From positions 1-31,642 of the forward strand of contig JAIFKN010000274.1 of the NCBI GenBank assembly GCA_020049615.1: 31,642 nucleotides of DNA. Direction: 5' to 3'. Every line of letters starts with the position of its first letter. The first letter of the stretch is position 1. Below, in pieces: positions 1 through 7,576 of the stretch. Below the pieces are notes generated by a model. It was given only the letters and a program-made list of their open reading frames with translations. It was not told the origin of the DNA and made no database searches. The translations under genes were made by a program, and so were the position numbers. Origin of the DNA: a bacterium (GTDB lineage: Bacteria; Planctomycetota; UBA11346).

Positions 1-159
1 CAGCCCACCTGGCTGGGCCCCGTACCATTTAAGCATCTCCGGGAACAGCGGAAATACGACGCTGAAACCGATCAGATCGACGAAGAGGACGAGGAAGATC
101 GAGCCCAGGCCGCTGGGGCGGGAGCCGGCGGCGGCAGGCTGGGGACCGTGCGGGCTCAA
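1..159 (-). CDS. MFS transporter, N-terminal fragment
   Basis: This is the first 53 codons of a gene that runs off the left edge of the window. It begins at a TTG codon one base after the coxC stop; the frame is closed by a stop at 168-166, so no earlier start is possible. After a Pro/Gly/Ala-rich stretch of about 17 residues comes a hydrophobic segment (SIFLVLFVDLIGFSVVFPLF), which resembles the first membrane helix of major facilitator proteins of the TCR/Tet type. Such proteins are inner-membrane secondary transporters, often efflux pumps, but the substrate cannot be read from this fragment. The gap to coxC suggests the same transcript. The TTG start is inferred from the absence of alternatives. 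Confidence 0.6.
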   Translation of the reverse strand, partial: MSPHGPQPAAAGSRPSGLGSIFLVLFVDLIGFSVVFPLFPEMLKWYGAQPGGL

Positions 160-160
160 T

Positions 161-1027
161 TCAACTCAGCACGTACACGGTGATGAACAGCAGGACCCAG
201 ACGATGTCGACGAAGTGCCAGTACCAGCTCGCAGCGGTCAGGGTGAAGGTGCGTCCATCGCGGAAGCTGCCGGCCTCGAGGCGGAACCAGGCCATGCACA
301 GCATGACCAGGCCGATGGCGACATGCAGGCCGTGGAAGCCGGTACCGGTGTAGAACGCCGCGGCGAAGCTGGATGCGCCTCCTTCGGCGATGTTCTGCGG
401 ATAATACCCGCGCTGGATGAACTCGCCCCACTCGAAGCCCTGGAAGCCGAGGAACACCGCGCCGAGTACGATCGTGCCGATCAGCAGGAAGCGGCCCAGC
501 GCAAGGCGACCGTGCTCGACCGCATGGTGGGCGAACTCACAGGTCACCGAACTGGACAGCAGCAGGAAGGTGGCGATCGCAGCCTTGGCTCCGCCGAAGT
601 GGAAGCCATCGATGTGCGGAGGACCGAAGGTTTCATCGTAGTAATTGCGGTGGAAGATGAAGCCGAATACCGCACCGAAGGCGGCGAGTTCGCCGACCAG
701 GAAGAGCAGGACGAAGAGTTGCAGATCCTTCTGCTGCGCCGCCGGATCATGCGACAGCTTCTTCTCGGAGATGATCTGGTGCGCCCAGCCCATCAGTCCG
801 ACCAGGAACACGGCGAATCCACCGAGCATCACCAGCAGGCCGACGCTGGGACTGGACAGGACCGGCCAGCCTTTCAGGCCGCCCAGCACCGAGACGATGC
901 CGAACGGAGCGGCCATCAGACCGGCGGAGACGATGAGCGGCCACGGGCTCGGCGGCGGCACATGGCTCATGGGGTCGACGTGGCCAGGGGAGACCGGGGC
1001 GTGGTTCTGATCGTGGGATTCGCTCAT
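161..1027 (-). CDS. coxC: Cytochrome c oxidase subunit III
   Basis: This is the third core subunit of the heme-copper oxidase, an integral membrane protein that supports proton uptake and stability of subunit I. The 288-residue product starts with a short polar N-terminus and then about seven membrane segments. Family signatures include an acidic helix (LFLVGELAAFGAVFGFIF), the FYTGTGFHGLHV stretch and the C-terminal WYWHFVDIVWVLLF. I chose the ATG at 1027 because it overlaps the stop of the upstream small gene by one base (TAATG). An upstream in-frame ATG at 1072 would add 15 residues that do not resemble the family. The gene is the last oxidase subunit of the cluster and is followed by the MFS gene. 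Confidence 0.93.
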   Translation of the reverse strand: MSESHDQNHAPVSPGHVDPMSHVPPPSPWPLIVSAGLMAAPFGIVSVLGGLKGWPVLSSPSVGLLVMLGGFAVFLVGLMGWAHQIISEKKLSHDPAAQQKDLQLFVLLFLVGELAAFGAVFGFIFHRNYYDETFGPPHIDGFHFGGAKAAIATFLLLSSSVTCEFAHHAVEHGRLALGRFLLIGTIVLGAVFLGFQGFEWGEFIQRGYYPQNIAEGGASSFAAAFYTGTGFHGLHVAIGLVMLCMAWFRLEAGSFRDGRTFTLTAASWYWHFVDIVWVLLFITVYVLS

Positions 1028-1194
1028 TATTTGGCTTCCGTTGCTGAACGCTGCTGCTCGATGCGGCGCCATTCCTTGGGATCCATGGGCAGACCGCTGC
1101 GGCTGAACACCAGCATCAGGAGGATGATCAGGGCGACCACGGCGGCGCCGATGGCCAGACCCAGCTTCTTGGGATCGATACGGGCGTCGCTCAT
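1027..1194 (-). CDS. Small single-span membrane protein of the oxidase cluster
   Basis: The 55-residue product has a polar N-terminus (MSDARIDPKK), one hydrophobic helix at about residues 11-30, and a charged C-terminal tail ending in EQQRSATEAK. It lies between ctaG and coxC. Its ATG overlaps the ctaG stop (ATGA) and its stop overlaps the coxC start, so it is almost certainly translated as part of the operon. I do not recognise a family. Small one-span subunits (subunit IV-like) and small assembly factors occur at this position in other oxidase operons, so a structural or assembly role is the likely guess, without sequence proof. Confidence 0.75.
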   Translation of the reverse strand: MSDARIDPKKLGLAIGAAVVALIILLMLVFSRSGLPMDPKEWRRIEQQRSATEAK

Positions 1195-1853
1195 GGCTTT
1201 GCCTTCGCTTCTTCCTGGCGCAGCCGCTCGATCTCGGACTCGGTCATGATGCGGAAGCCGGGCGAGACCACGCCGCCAGCGGCCTCGACCTCCTTCTGGA
1301 TGCGCAACTGGTCCTCGGACCGCGGCGCACCGGGCCGGATCGAGAACAGGCTGTAGCACACCGACACGGTGGCCGTGCGCGGATCGAGCTTGGGCGAGAA
1401 GGTGAAGGCGACCGGGAACTCCTTCTTCTCGCCGGCCAGGATGACCTGGTCGTTGAAGCAGAAGCACAGGCGCATGCCGAAGTGGGGTGTGGCAGAGATC
1501 GGGCTGACCTGGTGGATCGGGCGGATGTGCAGCGCTTCGCTGCCGGTGTTCTCGAGGTAGTAGGTGTTGAAGGCCTCGCGGCCGACCTCGACCTGCACCG
1601 ACGGCTGCTCGCTCCAGAACTTCACCGGCAACTGATCGTAGGTCCGCGACTCGAAGAAGACCTCGACGAAGCGCCCGGTCGGCGCCGGGGCTGCCACCGC
1701 CAACGCGGCGTTGTTGGGGTTCATCCCGGTGCCGGTCAGGGTGCACCACAGCGAATACAGGCGCGGCATGGCGAAGAACGCGAGCAGTCCCATGGTCACC
1801 GGCAGCCCGGCGACCAGAAGGACCAGGCTCCAGCGCGAGCGGATGGCGATCAT
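1191..1853 (-). CDS. ctaG: Cytochrome c oxidase assembly protein CtaG (Cox11 family)
   Basis: CtaG/Cox11 delivers copper to the CuB site of subunit I. The 220-residue protein has one N-terminal membrane anchor (about residues 8-30), the conserved cysteine in LWCTLTGTG (C37), and a periplasmic immunoglobulin-like domain with the copper-binding CFCF motif (C130 and C132) in the family setting RLCFCFNDQVILAGE. The C-terminal tail after about residue 175 is longer than in many relatives and ends in a charged helix (ESEIERLRQEEAKAKP). The ATG at 1853 overlaps the ctaB stop (ATGA). Its place between heme synthesis genes and coxC fits assembly of the oxidase encoded here. Confidence 0.93.
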   Translation of the reverse strand: MIAIRSRWSLVLLVAGLPVTMGLLAFFAMPRLYSLWCTLTGTGMNPNNAALAVAAPAPTGRFVEVFFESRTYDQLPVKFWSEQPSVQVEVGREAFNTYYLENTGSEALHIRPIHQVSPISATPHFGMRLCFCFNDQVILAGEKKEFPVAFTFSPKLDPRTATVSVCYSLFSIRPGAPRSEDQLRIQKEVEAAGGVVSPGFRIMTESEIERLRQEEAKAKP

Positions 1854-2743
1854 GCTGCCACCCTGAAGATGAAGCTGTCGATGATCAGGGCGAGGAACAG
1901 CAGGGCGAGGTGGACGATGGTGAAGCGGAACAGAGGCATGGTCTGCGGCACCGGTCGCCGCACATGCACCAGCACGCACCAGACCAGGAAGATCGCACCA
2001 AGTATGCAGGCCAGCGCCAGGTAGATCCAACTGCGGCTGAAGGCGGGAAGCAGCGGCAAGGCGATGGTGAAGGCCACCAGCACGACGCCATAGATGAGGA
2101 TCTGCCGTGTCGTCGCATCGATGCCGCGCACCACCGGCAGCATCGGGATGCCGGCGCGGGCGTAATCGTCCTTCAGCCTGATGGCCAGGGCCCAGACGTG
2201 CGGCGGCGTCCACAGGAAGATCAGGGCGAACAAGGCCCAGGCCGCCGGCGGCAGGGCGTTGTCCACCGCCGCCCACGCGATCATCGGGCCCATCGCCCCG
2301 GGCACGCCGCCGATCACGGTGGCGATCCAATAGCGTGGCTTCAGCCACAGGGTGTAGATGAAGGCATAGTATACGACGGTGACGACCGAGCACAGCACCG
2401 CCAACCAGCTGCCGTAGAAGTGCAGTTCCAGGAACGCCGCGATGCCGAGCATGCAGACCGAGAACGTCACCGCTGTGACCATGCCGATGCGGCCGGAAGG
2501 CAGCGGCCGGCGCTGCCGGGTGCGCGCCATGGCCGCGTCCTTGTCGCGCTCGAACATCTGGTTGAGTGCGTTGGCCGAGGCGCCGGTGGTGAACAGGGCG
2601 ATGATCAGCGGCCACAGCTGACCGAGGTCGGTGGCATAGCGCCCATGCACGGCCACCGCGGCGTAGCCGGTGAACACCGCCACCAGGGTGATACGGAACT
2701 TGGCCAGCCGCAGCAGGTCCAGGAGGAATGAGCCCAGACTCAT
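1850..2743 (-). CDS. ctaB: Protoheme IX farnesyltransferase (heme O synthase)
   Basis: This UbiA-family membrane prenyltransferase attaches a farnesyl group to protoheme IX to make heme O, the substrate of the neighbouring heme A synthase. The 297-residue product has about nine membrane segments. The first Asp-rich active-site loop is seen at about residues 58-82 (NALNQMFERD, then RTRQRRPLP), matching the CtaB pattern N-x-x-x-D-x-x-x-D-x-x-M-x-R-T. The second loop lies in the WTPPHVWALAI region with K-D-D-Y after it. The ATG at 2743 overlaps the ctaA stop by four bases, and the gene's own stop overlaps ctaG. The name cyoE is used for the same enzyme in other genomes. Confidence 0.94.
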   Translation of the reverse strand: MSLGSFLLDLLRLAKFRITLVAVFTGYAAVAVHGRYATDLGQLWPLIIALFTTGASANALNQMFERDKDAAMARTRQRRPLPSGRIGMVTAVTFSVCMLGIAAFLELHFYGSWLAVLCSVVTVVYYAFIYTLWLKPRYWIATVIGGVPGAMGPMIAWAAVDNALPPAAWALFALIFLWTPPHVWALAIRLKDDYARAGIPMLPVVRGIDATTRQILIYGVVLVAFTIALPLLPAFSRSWIYLALACILGAIFLVWCVLVHVRRPVPQTMPLFRFTIVHLALLFLALIIDSFIFRVAA

Positions 2744-3891
2744 GCCGGCAGCCTCTGCGCCTGCATCTGCTCCTGGCCGTGCTTCAGGTCGTGGGCGGCC
2801 AGGACCAGGGCGAGGAACAGGACATGGCCGAGGAACAGATGGGCCAGCGGTACCGCCACCTCGCCGCGCGGCATCACCGCGGCGGCGATGCCCAGCACCG
2901 CCTGCAGGGCGACGAAGGTACCCGCCACCGACAGCGCCAGCCGGACGCGCTCGGGAGCACCACGGCGGTGGGCGACGACCACGGCCCAGACCACCAGCCC
3001 GGCGACCAGCACGGCCCCGAGCCGATGCACCAGATGGTGCAGGCTGGCGTTGTCGAGGATGTTGGTGGAGAACGAGGCGGCCGGCCACCACATCGGCCCG
3101 GCATCGAGGCCGAGCAGTCCGCCGGACGGCAGGTTGTGCCTGCTGGCGGCAAGCAGGCCGCCAAGCATCAGCATGAGCCAGACGCAGGCGGCGGCAGCGA
3201 CCACGAGCCTCCTGGGACCGACGAGCTCCAGATCGTCGGAACGCCGCTTGCCGGCGATCTGGAACTCGTCGGTCCCAGGTCCGAGCAGGCGCAGGATGGC
3301 GACCAGCACGCAGCCGAGGATCAGCGCAGCGTTGCCCTGGTGCAGGAACAGCCAGCGCGTCGAGGTGCCCTGCCCGATCAGCGCAGCACCGAGGACAGCC
3401 TGGGTCGCGATCAGCAGCACCGCCAGACCGACCGGCACGCCGATGCGCGCACGCAGGCTGCGGTCGGCGAGCACGGTGCCGAGGCACGCCAGCGCGAGCA
3501 GGCCGACAGCGGCGGCAAGCAGGCGATGGAACCATTCGATCAGGAACATGCCGCGGAAGTCGCCGATCGACTCCGGCTGCCGGCCGAGGGCTGCTCCGTG
3601 GATCTCACCAGCATCGATCTTGGCGCGCAACGTCGCCTGATGCGACGCCCAGGCGGCGTGCGCTGCGGTCCAGCCCGCCTCGGAAAGCGGCGGGAGCAGG
3701 GTCTTGCGGCCCTCGTCGAGCTCGATCACCGGCCAGTGCGGGATGGCGACCCCGGCTCCGGACAGACGCACCCAGCCGCCAGCGGTGTTCAGGCAGAACA
3801 GGCCGGTGAGCAGGACGGTGAGCCAGCCGGCCAGCACCACGCGCGGCGCGGTGGCTTCCACGCACTGCTGCGGCGCGGCCAGGCTGGTCAT
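2740..3891 (-). CDS. ctaA: Heme A synthase
   Basis: CtaA oxidises the C8 methyl of heme O to a formyl group, giving heme A for subunit I. The 383-residue protein has the expected two four-helix halves. Putative heme-ligand histidines are H122 (EWFHRL) and H184 (LHQGNA) in the first half and H289 (LVHRLGA) plus H351 or H356 in the second. The ATG lies three bases after the stop of the coxA tail frame. Odd feature: residues 205-227 (PGTDEFQIAG to VGPR), in the linker between helices 4 and 5, are encoded by a nearly perfect 69-bp palindrome, listed separately. The linker is strongly charged and looks like an in-frame insertion, though the rest of the protein is intact. Confidence 0.92.
   Translation of the reverse strand: MTSLAAPQQCVEATAPRVVLAGWLTVLLTGLFCLNTAGGWVRLSGAGVAIPHWPVIELDEGRKTLLPPLSEAGWTAAHAAWASHQATLRAKIDAGEIHGAALGRQPESIGDFRGMFLIEWFHRLLAAAVGLLALACLGTVLADRSLRARIGVPVGLAVLLIATQAVLGAALIGQGTSTRWLFLHQGNAALILGCVLVAILRLLGPGTDEFQIAGKRRSDDLELVGPRRLVVAAAACVWLMLMLGGLLAASRHNLPSGGLLGLDAGPMWWPAASFSTNILDNASLHHLVHRLGAVLVAGLVVWAVVVAHRRGAPERVRLALSVAGTFVALQAVLGIAAAVMPRGEVAVPLAHLFLGHVLFLALVLAAHDLKHGQEQMQAQRLPA
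3211..3279. repeat. 69-bp in-frame palindrome inside ctaA
   Basis: The left arm 3211-3239 and right arm 3251-3279 are each 29 bp and are reverse complements except at two positions; 11 bases separate them. Read on the minus strand the element is exactly 23 codons, beginning at the first base of ctaA codon 205 and ending at the last base of codon 227, so it leaves the frame intact. The encoded segment is hydrophilic and sits between membrane helices 4 and 5. This resembles what an in-frame palindromic insertion element would leave, but I found no second copy of this arm sequence in the window. Confidence 0.85.
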
Positions 3892-3894
3892 CGC

Positions 3895-5548
3895 TTAATG
3901 CTTGCCCATCTGGTCGGCGACCGGGATGGGCGGGGTGGTCTCGAATCGCCCACTCGAACGACTGCTGCACCTCGTTGACCTGCCAGGGGTCGTCTTCGGT
4001 CACCTTGGGCCGGCCGTAGCTGCGCAGCAGGTCGATGACGAACCACACCGAAGCGATGAAGGTCAGTGCGTAGCCCATGGTGGTGACGTGGTTGAGGACC
4101 AGGAAGTCCTTGAAGTACACCGGCACGCGCCGCGCCATGCCGAGTGCACCGGTCAGATGCATGGTCATGAAGGCGAGGAAGATGCCGACCAGCATGATCC
4201 AGAAGATCCAGTTGCCCTGCTTCTCGCACAGCATGCGGCCGGTCATCTTCGGCCACCAGTAGTAGGTCATCGCGAACAGCAGCATCACCGAGCCGCCGAC
4301 CATGGCCATGTGGAAGTGGCCGACCACGAAATAGCTGTCGTGCATCGACATGTCGATCGGAGTGAGGGCGAGGAAGAGGCCGCCGAAACCGCCGAAGACG
4401 AACATGCTGATGAAGCCGCACGCGAACTTCATCGCCGTGGTGAAGCGGAGGGTGCCGCCCCACATCGTCGCCAGCCAGGAGAAGATCTTGATGCCGGTCG
4501 GCACGGCGATGACCAGCGAGGCGTACATGAAGAAGGCCTGCAGCCAGGTCGGCATGCCGACCGTGAACATGTGGTGCGCCCAGACCATGAAGCCGATGAA
4601 GCTGATGATGCCGACGGCGATGACCATGCCGAGGTAGCCGAATATCTTCTTGTGGCTGAAGGCGGCGAAGACGTGGCTGATCGCGCCGAAGCCGGGCAGG
4701 ATCATGATGTAGACCGCCGGATGGCTGTAGAACCAGAAGATGTGCTGATACAGGACCGGATCGCCACCCTGGCTCGCCTTGGTGAAGGTGGTGCCGAAGT
4801 TGCGGTCCATCAGGATCATGGTCACGGCGGCGGCCAGCACCGGGGTGGCGATGAGCTGGATGATCGAGGTGAAGAACGTCGCCCAGACGAACAGCGGCAT
4901 CTTCAGCCAGCCCATGCCGGGAGCGCGCAGCGAGATGATGGTGACGATGAAGTTGATCGCGGCGAGGATCGAGGAGACGCCGACGAGATGCACGCCGAGG
5001 ATCCACATGTCCTGGCCCGGTCCGGCGCTGGCCTCCTTGAGCGAGAGCGGCGGATAGGCGGTCCAGCCCGAGGCGGCGGCGCCACCGACGACGAAGAAGC
5101 TGGACAGCTGCAGCACCGCAGCCGGGATCAGCAGCCAGAAGCCCAAGGCGTTCAGCTTGGGGAAGGCCATGTCGCGTGCGCCGATCATCAGCGGAACGAT
5201 GTAGTTGGCGAAGCCGATGAAGCCCGGAATGAGGACGAAGAAGATCATCACGCTGGCATGCATGGTGACCATCTGGTTGTACAGGTGGCGGTCGCCGAAC
5301 ATGCCGTTGGCGTCGGAGAACAGGCTGACCGCGTTGGTGCCGGTGAGAGCGGCCTGCTGCAGTGCCTCGACCGTGGCGCCGGGCATGGCCAGCTGGACGC
5401 GGATGGCGCCGGCCATCGCCCCGCCGACCAGGGCGCTGAAGATGACCAGCCAGAAGTACATCAGGCCGATCTTCTTGTGATCGACCGTGGTCAGCCAGTC
5501 CATCACGCCGGTATAGCGCTTGATCGGCGGCATCGGGGAATCGCTCAT
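3895..5548 (-). CDS. coxA: Cytochrome c oxidase subunit I, A2-type, frameshifted near its 3' end
   Basis: This is the catalytic subunit with heme a, heme a3 and CuB, reducing oxygen and pumping protons. About 12 membrane helices are seen. Ligand positions are H97 (TMHAS), H276 and Y280 (FYSHPAVY, the His-Tyr pair), H325-H326 (AHHMF), H411 and H413 (VGHFH). Y274-S275 in place of the helix-VI glutamate is the A2-type signature known from caa3 oxidases of Thermus and Rhodothermus. The frame from the ATG at 5548 is sound to about 3950 (QQSFEW). After this it runs on through ctaA to a stop at 3605 with Arg/Pro-rich nonsense. One frame over, the sequence reads FETTPPIPVADQMGKH and stops at 3897-3895, three bases before ctaA. 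I take that as the true end, so a shift lies near 3945-3950. Confidence 0.9.
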
Positions 5549-5558
5549 GGAGACGGCC

Positions 5559-6668
5559 TCAGTTCGCGGCGGCGGACGGCGCCGCGCCCAGACGGTTGAT
5601 CACGGAGTCGAGCGTGGCACGGCGGGCGGGCAGCGCAGCCGGCAGATCGCCAGGCTTGCGCGCCACCGAGGCGGCGTTGCTCGCGACCCAGTAGCGCAAG
5701 GCGAAGGTCCGCCACGGATCGGCGCCCTTCTTCAGGTAGGCCGTCACGGCCTCGTCGAGGGCCTTGGAGTCGACCTCGGCCCCGGACAGCGCCGACCACA
5801 CCCGCACGCTGTCGCCGCGATGGCGCTGCAGTTGGGTCCACACCGCGAAGTCGGGTTCGTCGATGACCAGGGCGCTGATCAGCATGATGCCGTGACCCTG
5901 GCCGCAGAGTTCGGCGCACTGGCCCTTGAAGAAGCCGAGTCGCTCGGGGGTGAACCAGGTGTTGGTGTAGCGGCCCTTGATCGTGTCCTTCTTGACCCCG
6001 AAGGCGGGGATCCACCAGGCGTGGTTGACGTCGTTGCTGGTCAGGTTGAGGATCACCCGGCGGTCCTTCACCAGCACCAGGGGCTCCTGCACGCCGACCA
6101 CGTCCTGGCCGACCTCGAACTGGTCTTCGCGGCGGGTCGGCGCATCACCGCCCAGGCGCTGGTACTTGTAGTCCCAGGCGAAGCTCTTGCCGCGCACCTC
6201 GACGACCATGTCGCGGCGCTGATCGGCGGGCGGGGCCTCCATCTTCACCAGCAGGTTCCACATCGGGACACTGACGATGATGAGCGCGACGACCGGGATG
6301 GCCGTCCATACGATCTCCAGCTTGTGGTTGCCGGTGAAGGTCGCCGGGGCACGGCCGTCCTGCCTCTTGCGGTACTTCCAGATGATCCACACCAGCAGGA
6401 TCTGCGGCAGGACGAGGAAGGGCAGGAAGACGATCAGGCTGAACCAGGTGGCCTGGGCAACGTCGCGGGCGATGTCGCTGGCCGGGGCATCGAAGGCGCC
6501 GGTCATCGGCGTCAGCACGGGCCCCTTCGGACCCTTGAGGGCGAGGAGGTCCTGGTTGAACAACGCGACGTAGCGCTCGACCTCGCTGGCGGCGGGGGCC
6601 GGCGCGGTCTCGGCGGCCGGCAGCGCGGCCACGGCCAGCAGGAGGAAGGCGAGGAGCGGACGGAGCAT
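5559..6668 (-). CDS. coxB: Cytochrome c oxidase subunit II
   Basis: Subunit II accepts electrons from cytochrome c at its CuA site and passes them to subunit I. The 369-residue precursor has a signal peptide (residues 1-20, cut near AAE), two membrane helices (about 75-97 and 117-140) and a periplasmic cupredoxin domain. All CuA ligands are present: H216 (VNHAWW), C251 and C255 (CAELC), H259 and M262 (GHGIM). The Ala/Arg-rich tail after about residue 300 lacks a CxxCH motif, so this is not a fused caa3-type subunit II. The separate cytochrome c just upstream may take that role. The stop is 10 bases from the coxA start and the start is 2 bases after the cytochrome stop. Confidence 0.94.
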   Translation of the reverse strand: MLRPLLAFLLLAVAALPAAETAPAPAASEVERYVALFNQDLLALKGPKGPVLTPMTGAFDAPASDIARDVAQATWFSLIVFLPFLVLPQILLVWIIWKYRKRQDGRAPATFTGNHKLEIVWTAIPVVALIIVSVPMWNLLVKMEAPPADQRRDMVVEVRGKSFAWDYKYQRLGGDAPTRREDQFEVGQDVVGVQEPLVLVKDRRVILNLTSNDVNHAWWIPAFGVKKDTIKGRYTNTWFTPERLGFFKGQCAELCGQGHGIMLISALVIDEPDFAVWTQLQRHRGDSVRVWSALSGAEVDSKALDEAVTAYLKKGADPWRTFALRYWVASNAASVARKPGDLPAALPARRATLDSVINRLGAAPSAAAN

Positions 6669-6670
6669 GG

Positions 6671-7576
6671 TCAGGCCTTCTGCCCGGCGGCGGCGACCAG
6701 GACGCCGGCGGCGGCGTCGATGCTGGCGGCAGGTTCGAGGGCCAGCGACGGATCGCCGCTGTCCGCACTGATCAGGACGGAGGCGACGCGGACGCGGTCG
6801 CCGGTGCGGGCGGCCTCGTGCAACTGCACCAGCCAGCCGGCGCGGGGGGCCGGCGCCTTGGCGATGCGCGCCAGCAGGCGGCGTTCGGCGGTCTCCGCGC
6901 CGCCGGCGGCCTCGGTCAGCCAGGCGCGCGCAGCCTGGGCGCGGGTCTCGCCTTCGCGGGCGGCGACCGCCATCAGCGGATGCAGCTTGGCGTGCTGCTC
7001 GACCAGGTGCGGCGGGGTGCGCGGACCAGCCGCCACCGCTCCGGGCTTGGGGATCTGCGCCTGGATCTCCGACTTGTCAGCGGCGACGTAGATCGGTTCG
7101 GCCTTCTGCCAGGACTCGCGCACGAAGTGGGCGACGGCGTAGCGGTCCGCTGCGCTCAGGTTGGTGAAGCCGGGCATGCCCTGGCCCCAGCCCTTGGTCA
7201 GGGTGAGGTAGAAGCCATAGGGACCGCCGCCCCACTCGGCCTTGTACGCCTCTTTCTTCAGGTTGCGCGGCGCCGGGCTGCTGCCGGTCATGTTCTGGTC
7301 GCCATTGGGACCATGGCACGAGGCGCAGTTCTTCAGGTACAGCTGCTGGCCGCGCTCGAGCACCGCCGGCGAGCGGTCGGCGATCAGCGCGGGATGGTCG
7401 ACTGGCGCTGCGGCGGCCTTGGGGGCGAAGTCGACCTTGCCGGCGTCGCGGCCATGCAGCATGCCGACCTCCAGCCAGTGGAAGAACACCCAGCCCATGG
7501 CGCCGGCGGCGGCGAGCAGGCCGGCGGTCCACAGCACGGGATGGCTGAATTCGCGGGTCTTGGCGGGAGGGCTCAT
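6671..7576 (-). CDS. Membrane-anchored monoheme cytochrome c
   Basis: The 301-residue protein has a short cytoplasmic N-terminus, one membrane anchor (about residues 13-32), and a class I cytochrome c domain with the heme motif CASCH at 84-88 and the distal methionine M134 in GQGMPGF. The last roughly 130 residues, from about 170 on, form an Ala/Arg-rich helical-looking extension that I cannot assign. The ATG overlaps the actF stop by one base (TGATG) and the stop lies 2 bases from coxB. Lying between the alternative complex III genes and coxB, it is a strong candidate for the carrier that links the two complexes, replacing the cytochrome domain fused to CoxB in caa3 oxidases. That role is inferred from position. 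Confidence 0.85.
   Translation of the reverse strand: MSPPAKTREFSHPVLWTAGLLAAAGAMGWVFFHWLEVGMLHGRDAGKVDFAPKAAAAPVDHPALIADRSPAVLERGQQLYLKNCASCHGPNGDQNMTGSSPAPRNLKKEAYKAEWGGGPYGFYLTLTKGWGQGMPGFTNLSAADRYAVAHFVRESWQKAEPIYVAADKSEIQAQIPKPGAVAAGPRTPPHLVEQHAKLHPLMAVAAREGETRAQAARAWLTEAAGGAETAERRLLARIAKAPAPRAGWLVQLHEAARTGDRVRVASVLISADSGDPSLALEPAASIDAAAGVLVAAAGQKA

Noticed and set aside
3605..3894. Extension of coxA through ctaA to a stop at 3605
   Set aside because: The extension is Arg/Pro-rich, overlaps a well-conserved gene, and a plausible CoxA tail with a stop exists in the next frame.
2728..5599. Long plus-strand open frames opposite ctaA, coxA and coxB
   Set aside because: The translations are rich in His, Asp, Glu and Arg, as expected for antisense of membrane-protein codons at high GC; the minus strand carries recognised genes throughout.
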